Origin: DASQFY01 sp036397815
GTDB taxonomy: Bacteria; Chloroflexota; Limnocylindria; QHBO01
Assembly (NCBI GenBank): GCA_036397815.1
Contig: DASWIE010000116.1
Location: 1 to 38,642 of the forward strand
DNA: 38,642 bases
Direction of reading: 5' to 3'
Part shown: in pieces, positions 1 to 7,653 of the stretch
Numbering within the stretch: position 1 is the stretch's first letter
How the letters are laid out: each line of letters starts with the position of its first letter
Notes under the pieces: model-generated
Databases searched by the model: none
What the model was told of the DNA's origin: nothing
Seen by the model: the letters and a program-made list of their open reading frames with translations, nothing else
Position numbers and translations under genes: made by a program

Positions 1-30
1 GGGAAGCGGGGCGGAGAAAGGAGTGTGGCG

Positions 31-474
31 ATGAGCGGAGCATTGCAGGCGGACGCGAGGTTGGTGGTAGACCGATTCGTCCGCGCCATCAACGAGCACG
101 ATCTGGAGGCGATCGTGAGCTGCTTCGCCCCGGACTACAACGATGTCGAGCCGGCCCATCCGACCCGGCAGATCAGCGGCGGCGCCGAGGTGCGCAAGCG
201 ATGGGGCACGGTGCTGGACAGCCTGCGGGACTTCCGAACCGAAGTCGAGCGGGTCGTCGTCGAGGGCGAAACGGCCTGGATCGAGCACGACTGGTCGGGA
301 ACACGGACCGATGGCACTCGGCTCCACCTGCGCGGGGTGAACATCTTCGGCATCCGCGACGCGCAGTTCGCCTGGGGCCACATCTACATGGAAACGGTGG
401 AAGAGGACGGCATCGACATCGAGGAGCGCGTCAGACGCATGGCCGAGGGAGACCCAGCGGCGGGCGACTCGTGA
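31..474 (+). CDS. SnoaL-like / NTF2-fold protein
   Basis: A 147-residue protein of the SnoaL-like, NTF2-fold type. The sequence shows an N-terminal helix (VVDRFVRAINEHD), a conserved CFAPDY turn, and beta strands ending in HIYMETVEEDG. Members of this fold are small cone-shaped proteins acting as isomerases, hydrolases or ligand-binding proteins, and the substrate cannot be predicted here. I chose ATG 31 because a GGAGAAAGGAG ribosome site ends at 23, seven bases upstream; the GTG at 25 is too close to it. A decayed relative of the same fold lies just downstream on the other strand. The family call is fairly secure, the function unknown. Confidence 0.8.
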   Translation: MSGALQADARLVVDRFVRAINEHDLEAIVSCFAPDYNDVEPAHPTRQISGGAEVRKRWGTVLDSLRDFRTEVERVVVEGETAWIEHDWSGTRTDGTRLHLRGVNIFGIRDAQFAWGHIYMETVEEDGIDIEERVRRMAEGDPAAGDS

Positions 475-505
475 TCCGTCATCGGTAGATCGGCTGCGAG
501 GACGA

Positions 506-700
506 TTAGCCTGCGTCCTGTTCGGGCAGCCTCGTCCAGAACTCGTCCCACGCGTACAGATCGTAGATGTGTGCGCGCGCTTCGACAATCTTGCCGTCAC
601 GAACACGCCACACGTTGCACGTGCTGTAGGTGAAGGTCTTGGCGCCCAACTGTGCCGTGACCTTGGCAAGCTGGATGACACCGACACAAAACCGCCGCTT
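506..700 (-). pseudogene. 3' remnant of a second SnoaL-like gene
   Basis: Read on the minus strand, this stretch stays open from about 700 to a TAA stop at 506-508. It encodes a typical SnoaL C-terminus, including NVWRVRDGKIVEARAH followed by IYDLYAWDEFW. No start codon or N-terminal half is present. Upstream the frame runs straight into the promoter of the toxin-antitoxin module, so the 5' part of the gene appears to have been lost or displaced there. It is too short and incomplete to be functional. The fold assignment is good; the cause of the truncation is inference. Confidence 0.6.
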
Positions 701-759
701 GTCTCGAATAGAGTGGCTACACTACAGTAGTCACTCAGGTAGTCACAAGGAAGGATCCA
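699..759 (+). promoter_or_regulatory. Toxin-antitoxin promoter, operator and RBS
   Basis: Upstream of the antitoxin lie a TTGTCT element (699-704), a TACACT element (718-723), an odd palindrome ACTACAGTAGT (721-731) and a 12-bp-spaced direct repeat GTAGTCAC at 727-734 and 739-746. A near-inverted copy, GTGGCTAC, is at 713-720. Such clustered repeats fit autorepression by a Phd/YefM antitoxin, which is usual for this family. The 13-bp spacing of the -35/-10 candidates is short, so the exact promoter is uncertain. A strong AAGGAAGG ribosome site (748-755) precedes ATG 760. Confidence 0.5.
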
Positions 760-996
760 ATGGCCGAGATCGGACTGAAGGAGTTCAAGGCGACCGCCTC
801 GGCCGTGATCGAGCAGGTCGAGGCCGGCGCCGCCTACGTCGTCACCAAGCGCGGCCGCCCAGCCGCGGTGCTGCTCCCGATCGAGGAAGCCGAGGATCTC
901 GTCCTCGCCAACGCGGACGAGTACGTCCGCATGCGCCGCGAGGCGCGTGCCGCCTTTGCCAGGGGTCGGACGACGACCTTGACGGACCTGGTCTGA
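760..996 (+). CDS. Phd/YefM-family antitoxin
   Basis: A 78-residue type II antitoxin. The N-terminus (IGLKEFKATASAVIEQVEAG) and the YVVTKRGRPAAVLLPIEE segment are the conserved DNA-binding Phd/YefM fold. The basic, Arg-rich C-terminal third would wrap the toxin. By family precedent it neutralises the RelE/ParE-like toxin encoded immediately downstream and represses its own promoter through the repeats just upstream. The start is fixed by AAGGAAGG at 748-755. Its stop codon overlaps the proposed toxin start by four bases, so the two are almost certainly translationally coupled. Confidence 0.9.
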   Translation: MAEIGLKEFKATASAVIEQVEAGAAYVVTKRGRPAAVLLPIEEAEDLVLANADEYVRMRREARAAFARGRTTTLTDLV

Positions 997-1289
997 ACCC
1001 CTATCGCGTCGAGCTGGCACCATCGGCGGTCCGAGCTTTCAAGACGCTGCCGGACGAGGTCCGGACACGGGTTCGGCACGCGCTCGAGAGGCTGGCTCGT
1101 GACGCTGCGCACGAGGGACGCATCGGCGGCAAGGCCGTCAAGACCATCCGCGGTGTCAGCGACTCGTTCCACCGACTTCGGGTCGGGGACCACCGGGTCA
1201 TGTACGCCGTCATCGACGAAGATGCGGTGATCCTGATCCTCGGCATCGTGCATCGAAGCGACCTCGAGCGCTGGATCCGCAACCGGTAG
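993..1289 (+). CDS. RelE/ParE-family toxin (CTG start proposed)
   Basis: A 98-residue RelE/ParE-superfamily toxin. It opens with NPYRVELAPSAVRAFKTLP and carries the family core RLRVGDHRVMYAVIDED and a C-terminal IVHRSDLERW. RelE members cleave mRNA on the ribosome and ParE members poison gyrase; the sequence does not decide between them. The frame contains no ATG, GTG or TTG near the conserved N-terminus. The only near-cognate codon is CTG 993, which overlaps the antitoxin stop as CTGA. Homologues of this family begin at this point, so a CTG start with coupled translation is the best reading; a sequencing error changing ATGA to CTGA is the alternative. Confidence 0.82.
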   Translation: MNPYRVELAPSAVRAFKTLPDEVRTRVRHALERLARDAAHEGRIGGKAVKTIRGVSDSFHRLRVGDHRVMYAVIDEDAVILILGIVHRSDLERWIRNR

Positions 1290-1373
1290 CGGGACGCCTC
1301 AGCGCCCGTAGACACAGCGGCCTTGGGCGAAGGATCGGCCGGTTTGTGGACGATGTTCCCGAGCCGGTGGCAC

Positions 1374-1402
1374 GAGTGGTGTCGTCAGCGCCGACACCAC
1401 TC
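1374..1402. terminator. Bidirectional terminator-like hairpin
   Basis: A perfect 11-bp inverted repeat, GAGTGGTGTCG and CGACACCACTC, encloses a 7-base loop. It sits between two convergent genes, the toxin (+) and the secreted protein (-), 85 and 27 bases past their stops. No T-run follows on either strand, which is common in very GC-rich genomes, so termination efficiency is uncertain. Confidence 0.55.
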
Positions 1403-1428
1403 ACGCTGCCGTCGGCGTGGAAGGTCTA

Positions 1429-3783
1429 TCACGCCCCGTCGAAGGGTGCCGGGCAGGTCGAGGCATCGGCCTGCACGAACGTGAGATTGTTGTTTGCGCT
1501 ATCGAGCGCGTCCTTGAGTGCTTCCTGGTAGTCGCGCAACGCAGCACCCGCCAACGCCGTCGGATGGAGCCCCAGCTCGGCGTTCGCCTCGGCCATCAAC
1601 TCGCTGACGGTCGCAAAGCCGGCCGCGTTGGCCGAGGTCGTGTCCGGTGCATAGACCAAGGCGCTGCCGAGCACAAACCCGTTGTGGACATTGAGTGCCA
1701 TCGCCGCTAGCTGGGCCGAGAGCATGTAGGCCATGTTCCAAGCTCGCGCCCCGCGCAGCCAGTCGCGGACCTCGGCAGCGGTCGTCGGTTGGAACGCGGA
1801 TCCGTCCTCGTTGACCAGGTTGAGACCACCGAGCAGCGCTAGGTCATCCGCGCCGATCAATGCCTGGCCGTTCTTGTTGCCCCAGAAGCCGATGGTCCGA
1901 CCGCCGCCGCCGCCAACGCACAGGTTGCCGAAGTTCAGACCGGTAGCCGTCTCGCCGGCATCGAGGCTCACGCTGTAGGTCATATCCGCGTTCAGGGTCA
2001 CATCCGCGGTGCCACCCGACTGGTCGACGGTGTTCCCGGTCTGGAACCACATCGAGCCGGCCTGGCGCTCGGCAAACGTGTAGTCCCCCGGATCAAGGGT
2101 CACGGAGAAGGTCCCGGCGCTCCCGGTCAGGACCGATACTGAGATCGTACCGTCGTCGTAGTCGATCGCCCAGTCGGCAATGCCGGCCTCACCCACATCG
2201 AGCTGCCCGTTGGCATTCGCGTCGTAGTACTTGGTACCGCTCGCGGTGGTCTCAGCAGGCACCGGGTTGACGACCGTCGTCTCGGTATCCGTGTTGTTGG
2301 CCGTACTCGGGTCTGAGGTCGTCGACGACACGGTGGCCGTGTTCGACAGGTCGGCGTCGGTGGTGGGGGTGACCTTGATGGTGACCGTGGCCGAGCCGCT
2401 GGCGTTGATCGTGCCCAGGCTGCAGCTGACGGTCGTGGTGCCCGAGCACGTGCCCTGGCTGGGCGTCGCCGAGACGAAGCTGACGGTGCCTGGCAGGGTG
2501 TCACTGACGGTCACCTCGGCGGCCGCGTCAGGACCGGCGTTGTTGACGGTGAGGGTGTAGGTCAGCTCGGAGCCGACCGTGACCGGTTCGGGCGAATCCG
2601 CCTTGGTGATCGACAGGTCGGCCGAGGCCCCGGGGGAGAACACGTTGATGATCGAGCAACTCGCATTGTCGTTGGCCGCGAGGACGAGGCTGCTCCCAGA
2701 GAGGCTGCCCCCGGTGCAGCTCCAGGCACTGGGGGTATAGCCGGACGGGCCGCTCTCGGCAAGCACATAGGTACCGGGGCTCACCACGGCGTTCGTGACT
2801 GCGGCCGAGCCGGTGCTACCTGAGATTGGCGTAGGGCCGGTCGCGCTGAGCGTCCAGTCTGTCGCAGCAGCCGTCCCGCCGCCGGTGTTGTCCACCGTCT
2901 TGGTAAGCGTCAGGTGGGCCGGTTGCGTCGCGCCCGGCTTGCAGTCCACGGCCGGGTTCGGTACCGACCCGACCCGCAGGTTGTCGAGGAAGACCGCTGA
3001 GTCGAGAGCGTTGTCGCCCTGGTCGAAGATTGAGAGGTAGAGCGAATGCGCTCCCGACGTCACCGGAGTTGCCGCACCGAGCAGGACCGTTGCAGCACCG
3101 TTCGAGTCTGCGTCGGGACCGGTAGTGGTCCCGTCGAATGCGGTCCCGGCTCCGTTTGCGGCAGTCATGCCGCCGAGACCGGTCGAGTTGATGCTCACCA
3201 CCTCGTTGGAGGCGTCGAATGCAAAGTTGTGCGGTGCGGAGATCGCCGAGCCCGACGTTGTCCAATCAGAGGTGTCGAGCTCGGCGATGAACGCGTCGTT
3301 ATACGGACTGCCGACATAGACCGGAAACTCCTCTGAGAGGAACTTGAAGTTGAACGACAGGCAGTTGGCGCCCTGCGGGATAGATAGGTCGATCTTCAGG
3401 ATGGAAACGTCCAGGTCCGTGTCGCCCCGGACGTTGGCCCCGCCGTCGTCCGCGTCGGCGAACGTGCCGGGGTCATCGACGCTGTTCACGTCCCCGGAGG
3501 TGAGGATCCCATAGTCCCCGCCGTCCAGCGGGAACCCGCCGAGGGCCGAGGTTGAGATGCCGTTGGGCGTCCCGTTCGGCGGCAACGCCGCGAATGACGC
3601 TCCGGTGACCGTGACCGAAGACGAGGCGATCGACTGCGCGATCGTGAGTGCCGATGAGGGCGTGATGATGGCCAGCGTCATTCCCACCAGCCCGAGCATC
3701 AGGCCGGCGACGACCACGACGACGAAAGCCGCGTGACGTGGCTTCCCTAGGTCAGGACGGGCGGGCGGGGCTGTGCCGTGCAT
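1429..3783 (-). CDS. Secreted choice-of-anchor L / DUF11 multidomain protein
   Basis: A 784-residue exported protein. The N-terminus has a basic stretch followed by a hydrophobic segment (AAFVVVVVAGLMLGLVGM), a signal peptide or anchor. In order I see a choice-of-anchor L domain (about 45-270; LSFNFKFLSEEFP and LDNLRVGSVPNPAVDC), an SpaA/Cna-B-like beta domain (about 285-375), a DUF11 repeat (about 380-500; DLSITKADSPEPVTVG), an SdrD-B-like repeat (about 510-605; GTKYYDANANGQLDVGEAG) and a C-terminal domain starting with RTIGFWGNKNGQAL. There is no LPXTG motif. ATG 3783 is chosen because GGAGG lies six bases upstream; an ATG at 3804 has no such site. The likely role is at the cell surface (adhesion or matrix), which is inferred from domain types. 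Confidence 0.85.
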   Translation of the reverse strand: MHGTAPPARPDLGKPRHAAFVVVVVAGLMLGLVGMTLAIITPSSALTIAQSIASSSVTVTGASFAALPPNGTPNGISTSALGGFPLDGGDYGILTSGDVNSVDDPGTFADADDGGANVRGDTDLDVSILKIDLSIPQGANCLSFNFKFLSEEFPVYVGSPYNDAFIAELDTSDWTTSGSAISAPHNFAFDASNEVVSINSTGLGGMTAANGAGTAFDGTTTGPDADSNGAATVLLGAATPVTSGAHSLYLSIFDQGDNALDSAVFLDNLRVGSVPNPAVDCKPGATQPAHLTLTKTVDNTGGGTAAATDWTLSATGPTPISGSTGSAAVTNAVVSPGTYVLAESGPSGYTPSAWSCTGGSLSGSSLVLAANDNASCSIINVFSPGASADLSITKADSPEPVTVGSELTYTLTVNNAGPDAAAEVTVSDTLPGTVSFVSATPSQGTCSGTTTVSCSLGTINASGSATVTIKVTPTTDADLSNTATVSSTTSDPSTANNTDTETTVVNPVPAETTASGTKYYDANANGQLDVGEAGIADWAIDYDDGTISVSVLTGSAGTFSVTLDPGDYTFAERQAGSMWFQTGNTVDQSGGTADVTLNADMTYSVSLDAGETATGLNFGNLCVGGGGGRTIGFWGNKNGQALIGADDLALLGGLNLVNEDGSAFQPTTAAEVRDWLRGARAWNMAYMLSAQLAAMALNVHNGFVLGSALVYAPDTTSANAAGFATVSELMAEANAELGLHPTALAGAALRDYQEALKDALDSANNNLTFVQADASTCPAPFDGA

Positions 3784-4151
3784 CGCGAACCTCCGACGAA
3801 GCATCCGGCGGCTCGGTCTCGCCAGTGGCTCAGCGCGGCGGATGGGCGACCGTGGGCACTCCGCGCGTCATAGCCTGCCTCCGTTGCGAGAAGTAGACGC
3901 CCAGTGTCAAGCAGCCAAGCGTCGCGGCGCCAACGTTCGGTTAGGAAGCTCGAACCCGAACCAGCTTTGAGCGAGGCGACGACTTATCTCGCCGACCGGA
4001 ACGAACTGGGAGACATTCAATGAACGTGTACTGGTTCTAGCGGTTCCAGGTGCTCCCGCCGTGACGGCGGAGGATCAGCCGCCGCTCGTCGGGTGGCGCG
4101 GCACCGCCCGCCAGTTGGTGGCGTGGCGGGTCCAGTCCTGATCCCCTCCGA
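3784..4151. other. Intergenic, no gene seen
   Basis: A 368-base gap between the start of the secreted protein gene and the 3' end of the aldolase pseudogene. It should hold the minus-strand promoter of the secreted protein gene, but no convincing -35/-10 pair stands out. A GC-rich palindrome, CCGCCGT-G-ACGGCGG, lies at 4056-4070. Short open frames here lack ribosome sites and family resemblance. Confidence 0.5.
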
Positions 4152-4956
4152 TCACCCGGCCGCAACCGGCTCAGCCTGCGGCGAGAATCGCCCGCTGCGC
4201 GCCGCACTGGTTTCCGCGGTGCGGCGTGCGAAGATGCGCTGGGCGGCCGGGAGGTTGGCCGGATCTCCGGCCCAGGCCTTGAGCGCTGCGGCCTGCAGGG
4301 CTCGGCCGAACGAGAATGAGAGCTGCCACGGCTGTCCGCCGATGCGGTTCAGCGCGTCGAGGTTGGCCGTAGCGTCCTCGTCGGTCTGGCCGCCGGACAA
4401 GAAGACGACCCCGGGCACCGCTGCCGGCAAGTGATGCCGCATCGCACGGATCGTCCAGTCGGCCACTTGCTCGTGCGTCGCCTGTTCCGGCACTCGTAGC
4501 CGGACAGGACCATGTTTGGCTTCAGCAGCATGCCCTCGAGCCGAACCCCGTGCTCGTAAAGCTCGCTGACCACGGCTTGGAGCATACGGCCGTCGTGGCA
4601 TAGCTGCGCTCGATCGTGTGGCTGCCGTCCATTAGGGCCTCGGGCTCGACGATCGGCACCAGGCCCTGCTCCTGGGACAGGGCGGCGAAGCGGGCCAGGG
4701 CGTGCGCGTTGACCCGGATCGCATAGTCGCTCGGCAGCCCCGGTCCGATGGCGAGAACCGCCCGCCATTTCGTGAACCGCGCGCCGAGCTCGCGGTACCC
4801 AGCAAGCCGCTCCCGCAGGCCGTCGAGGCCCTCAGTGACCTTCTCGTCCGGCGCGCCGGCCAGCGGATTGGCGCCGCGATCGACCTTGATCCCCGGGACC
4901 AACCCACGCCCCGCCAGCAGCTCGGCGAACGGCGTTCCGTCGTCGGTGGCCTGCCG
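4152..4956 (-). pseudogene. Class I fructose-bisphosphate aldolase, truncated and frameshifted
   Basis: Three minus-strand frames together give the C-terminal three quarters of class I fructose-bisphosphate aldolase, the Schiff-base enzyme of glycolysis. The first frame (from about 4956) carries TPFAELLAGRGLVPGIKVD and IVEPEALMDGSHTIERS. The second (about 4590-4491) carries LEGMLLKPNMVLSG, including the Schiff-base lysine of LKPNM. The third (to the TGA at 4152) carries VPGVVFLSGGQTDEDATANL. Frame changes near 4590 and near 4490 each look like a one-base deletion. The expected N-terminal region of about 85 residues is absent, so sequencing error alone does not explain it. It appears to be a dead gene. 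Confidence 0.85.
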
Positions 4957-5138
4957 GGATGGCCAGGTTATGGGCGAGACCCGAGCCCAAGTCAGGGCAA
5001 CCGGCCTGCCGGATCTGGCCGGATGGCACTGGCCGGGCTGCGCCTCCGGCCCGAGCCTCATTGTCGTGGCAGGGCGCCGGAGCCTCCGATGCCCGGCCGA
5101 GGGTACACGCGGCCGCAACCGTTGAGGAGGTCCGACAA

Positions 5139-5669
5139 ATGGAGACCACACGCACAGCCGCCGGACCATATCCGGCACTCATGGACTGGCTGCAGGAGCA
5201 CGGCGTCGGGTACCAGCTCCGGGAGCACCCACTCGCCTTCACCGCCACCGAGGCCGCTCGCGCCGAGGGTGTGGAACCGGCGAGCTTCGCCAAGGTCGTG
5301 GGCGTGCATACCAGCGACGGCCGCGACGCGCTTGCCGTCCTCGATGCGACCGACCAGGTCGATGTCGGGAGGCTCGCCAGCGTCCTTGGCGTCACATGGG
5401 TGGCGCTGCTGGGCGAGGAGGCGTTCGGCGCGCTTGCGCCCGAGTGTGATGTTGGGACCGCACCGCCGATCCCCGACCTGGTGCACGTGCCTGTGTACGT
5501 GGACGAGGCGGTCCGCGCCGATCCGCATATCAGCTTCCACGCGGGAAGCCACCGCTACAGCGTCCGCGTGGAGCGAGAGGCATGGGAGCGAGCGGCGGGG
5601 GTGACATACGCCAAGTTCGCTGTCCGTCGACGCTCGCTGCGAGCCTACCGGGAGCGCGGCCTGACGTAG
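5139..5669 (+). CDS. YbaK/EbsC-family aminoacyl-tRNA deacylase-like protein
   Basis: A 176-residue protein of the YbaK/ProX editing-domain superfamily, which hydrolyses mischarged aminoacyl-tRNAs in trans. The sequence shows the typical opening helix (LMDWLQEHGVGYQLREHP), the ATEAARAEGVEPASFAKVV segment with the conserved lysine (about residue 52), and the C-terminal DPHISFHAGSHRYSVRV strand pair. ATG 5139 follows GAGGAGG at 5124-5130. It is the first intact gene of the stress island and lies 16 bases upstream of a small acidic ORF, probably in one transcript. Substrate (Pro, Cys or other tRNA) cannot be told; a signalling role within the stress cluster is only a guess. Confidence 0.82.
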   Translation: METTRTAAGPYPALMDWLQEHGVGYQLREHPLAFTATEAARAEGVEPASFAKVVGVHTSDGRDALAVLDATDQVDVGRLASVLGVTWVALLGEEAFGALAPECDVGTAPPIPDLVHVPVYVDEAVRADPHISFHAGSHRYSVRVEREAWERAAGVTYAKFAVRRRSLRAYRERGLT

Positions 5670-5685
5670 ATCGAAGGAAACTCTG

Positions 5686-5895
5686 ATGAACGACCTCCCC
5701 GCAGGTGACGACCGCAGCCAGGACGGACTGTCGGATCAGGCCCCTGGGACAAGCACGATCATGATCGGCGAGGGCTGGGAGGAAGCTGACTATGTCGAGC
5801 CAGGCGACGACTGGCGCGTGCTGGCCGATGGGTCGTATTTGTCGCCGGACGGGACCATCCGCAGCTGGCCGCTCTTCGGGCCGACGGAGAACTGA
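5686..5895 (+). CDS. Small acidic hypothetical protein
   Basis: A 69-residue acidic protein that I do not recognise. The N-terminal 25 residues are polar and low in structure. The C-terminal half (IMIGEGWEEADYVEPGDDW, then LADGSYLSPDGTIRSWPLFG) looks folded and rich in aromatic and Gly/Pro turns. GAAGGAAA at 5672-5679 is a reasonable ribosome site for ATG 5686, and the gene starts only 16 bases after the YbaK-like gene, so it is likely cotranscribed. A shorter version starting at ATG 5761 is possible but lacks a clear ribosome site. Confidence 0.6.
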   Translation: MNDLPAGDDRSQDGLSDQAPGTSTIMIGEGWEEADYVEPGDDWRVLADGSYLSPDGTIRSWPLFGPTEN

Positions 5896-6098
5896 CTGCC
5901 AGAGGCAGGCTGCAACCGGCGGAGTTATGCCGCGGAGCATCGGCTCGCCGCCGGCAATTCAGGCTGCTCGACCCCGACGGATGGAGCCGTTCGGCACTCG
6001 TCAGTCCGGCCTTGCCGATCAACAGTCACAGCCGGACCTTGGGCATCCAGCTCGGCTCCGCCGGGTTGCGCGATGCCAGATTCAGGAAGAGGCGCGTG

Positions 6099-6749
6099 AT
6101 GAATGACAAGCAACTCCAACAGGCCGTGATCGACGAGCTGGACTGGGAGCCATCGGTGGACGCCAGCGACATCGGCGTCACGGCATCGAACGGGGTGGTG
6201 ACCCTCAGCGGTTATGTGCCGACCTTCTGGCAGAAGCGGAAGGCTGAATGGGCTGCCCAACGCGTCAAGGGTGTGAAGGCCCTCGTCGAGGAGATCGAGG
6301 TCAAGCTCCGCGGCGAAGACCGCTGGGCGGACGACACCATCGCCGAACGGGCGCTTCAGAGTCTTGCGTCCGATGCGGCGGTGCCCAAGGACCGCATCAC
6401 CCTCAAGGTCGAGGACGGCTGGGTCACCCTCAGCGGCGAGGTCGACTGGCACTTCCAGAAGACGGCCGCGGAACACGACGTTCACAACATCACGGGCGTC
6501 AGAGGGCTGAGCAACCAGATCTCGATCAAGCCGCAGGTTCAACGCTTCGAGGTCCGTGCCAAGATCGCAAAGGCATTGGCGCGCACGGCGGCGCTCGACG
6601 CGGCGGCGATCTCGATTCAGACAGACGACGGCAACGTCACGCTGCGGGGGAAGGTGCACAGCTTGAGCGAGCGACGGCTGGTCGAGGATGCGGCATGGTC
6701 CGCCCCGGGTGTCACGGAGGTGAACGACAGGCTCACCGTTGGCGTCTGA
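6099..6749 (+). CDS. Triple BON-domain protein
   Basis: A 216-residue protein made of three BON domains (about 3-70, 78-147 and 149-216). Each has the helix-strand pattern and a VTLSG or VTLRG turn: NGVVTLSGYV, DGWVTLSGEV and DGNVTLRGKV. BON domains bind phospholipid or other ligands and occur in osmotic-stress proteins such as OsmY. No signal peptide is visible, so it is probably cytoplasmic, unlike OsmY. ATG 6099 is preceded by AGGAAGAGG ending at 6092; GTG 6096 is an in-frame alternative. It converges with the phosphoribosyltransferase gene, leaving 19 bases between stops. Another BON domain is encoded in the CBS protein at 16.8 kb. Confidence 0.88.
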   Translation: MNDKQLQQAVIDELDWEPSVDASDIGVTASNGVVTLSGYVPTFWQKRKAEWAAQRVKGVKALVEEIEVKLRGEDRWADDTIAERALQSLASDAAVPKDRITLKVEDGWVTLSGEVDWHFQKTAAEHDVHNITGVRGLSNQISIKPQVQRFEVRAKIAKALARTAALDAAAISIQTDDGNVTLRGKVHSLSERRLVEDAAWSAPGVTEVNDRLTVGV

Positions 6750-6768
6750 ACGGGAGATGACTCCTGGT

Positions 6769-7458
6769 CTATCTTCCGGCGGCCAGTGGGTGGGATGGCG
6801 TGGCTGCCAGTCGTAGCAGGGCGCGGACATCGTCGTCTGCTACCTGCCCGAAGTCGAGGTACCAGGTGCCGATCGCGAAGAGGAGGTCGGGCGTACGCAG
6901 GCACACGAGGCGGTCGGCTGCGGCACGCAGCCGATCACAGGTGTCCTTCGGCGCTACCGGCAGTGCCATGACAACCTCGGCAGGAAGCTGGCGGCGGAGC
7001 GCAGCGATCGCCGCCAGCGCAGTGGCGCCGGTGGCCGCTCCATCGTCGACGACGATTACGCTCCGTCCGCGCAGCACCGGCCACGGGAGATCCCCGCGGT
7101 AGGCCCGGCTCCGACGCTCGACCTCAGCCATCTCTCGCCCGCGGATCCGATCCAGCACCGGCTGCGGCAGGTGAAGCTCGGCGATGAGTTCCGCGTTCAG
7201 GTACTCCCCGCCGCCGCTGGCGACCGCGCCCAGGGCCAGCTCCTCTTGGCCCGGGGTGCCGAGTTTCCGAACGATGAGCACGTCCAAGGGGGCGTGAATC
7301 CGCATCGCCACCTCGAACGCGACGGGAACGCCACCCCGCGGAAGGGCGAGGACGATGGGGTCTCTGAGCCCAGGCAGTGCCTCGACCGCTTCGGTCAGCA
7401 TCTCGCCGGCTTCGCGTCGGTCCTTGAAGATGGGGAGGTAGGGTGAGAACGCATCCAC
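6769..7458 (-). CDS. Phosphoribosyltransferase-domain protein
   Basis: A 229-residue type I phosphoribosyltransferase. It starts with the family pattern FKDRREAGEMLTEAVEAL, then ALPRGGVPVAFEVA, the LDVLIVRKLGTPGQEELALGA loop, and the PRPP-binding motif VIVVDDGAATGAT. Proteins of this class sit beside universal stress genes in mycobacteria and other bacteria, but their acceptor base is usually unknown. The open frame extends to 7704, but the upstream part is unlike the family, so I chose GTG 7458; the ribosome site there is weak and the start is uncertain. The divergent neighbour makes PRPP, the substrate this enzyme should use. Confidence 0.82.
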   Translation of the reverse strand: MDAFSPYLPIFKDRREAGEMLTEAVEALPGLRDPIVLALPRGGVPVAFEVAMRIHAPLDVLIVRKLGTPGQEELALGAVASGGGEYLNAELIAELHLPQPVLDRIRGREMAEVERRSRAYRGDLPWPVLRGRSVIVVDDGAATGATALAAIAALRRQLPAEVVMALPVAPKDTCDRLRAAADRLVCLRTPDLLFAIGTWYLDFGQVADDDVRALLRLAATPSHPLAAGR

Positions 7459-7653
7459 GCCGTCAGCCTGGCCGATGCTCAGTCCGGAGCGCAAGGGCCA
7501 CACGGCCGGTGTGAAACGGGTCGTTCCGCACTCAGATCCTCGCGACGTTCCCGGTACCGTTGGCGCATGTCCACCCTGGACCGAGAAGCAGGTTGGTCCG
7601 TCGCCTCGCCGTTGCCGCCGCCCCTCGGCCTCAGAACGCGGTCGAGGTGATAG

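Noticed and set aside
4056..4070. CCGCCGT-G-ACGGCGG palindrome as a terminator
   Set aside because: A one-base loop is too small for an RNA hairpin unless the stem shortens, and no gene ends beside it.
4522..5178. The 218-codon minus frame as a complete protein
   Set aside because: Only the part below about 4956 matches aldolase; the upstream part resembles nothing and overlaps the YbaK-like gene start.
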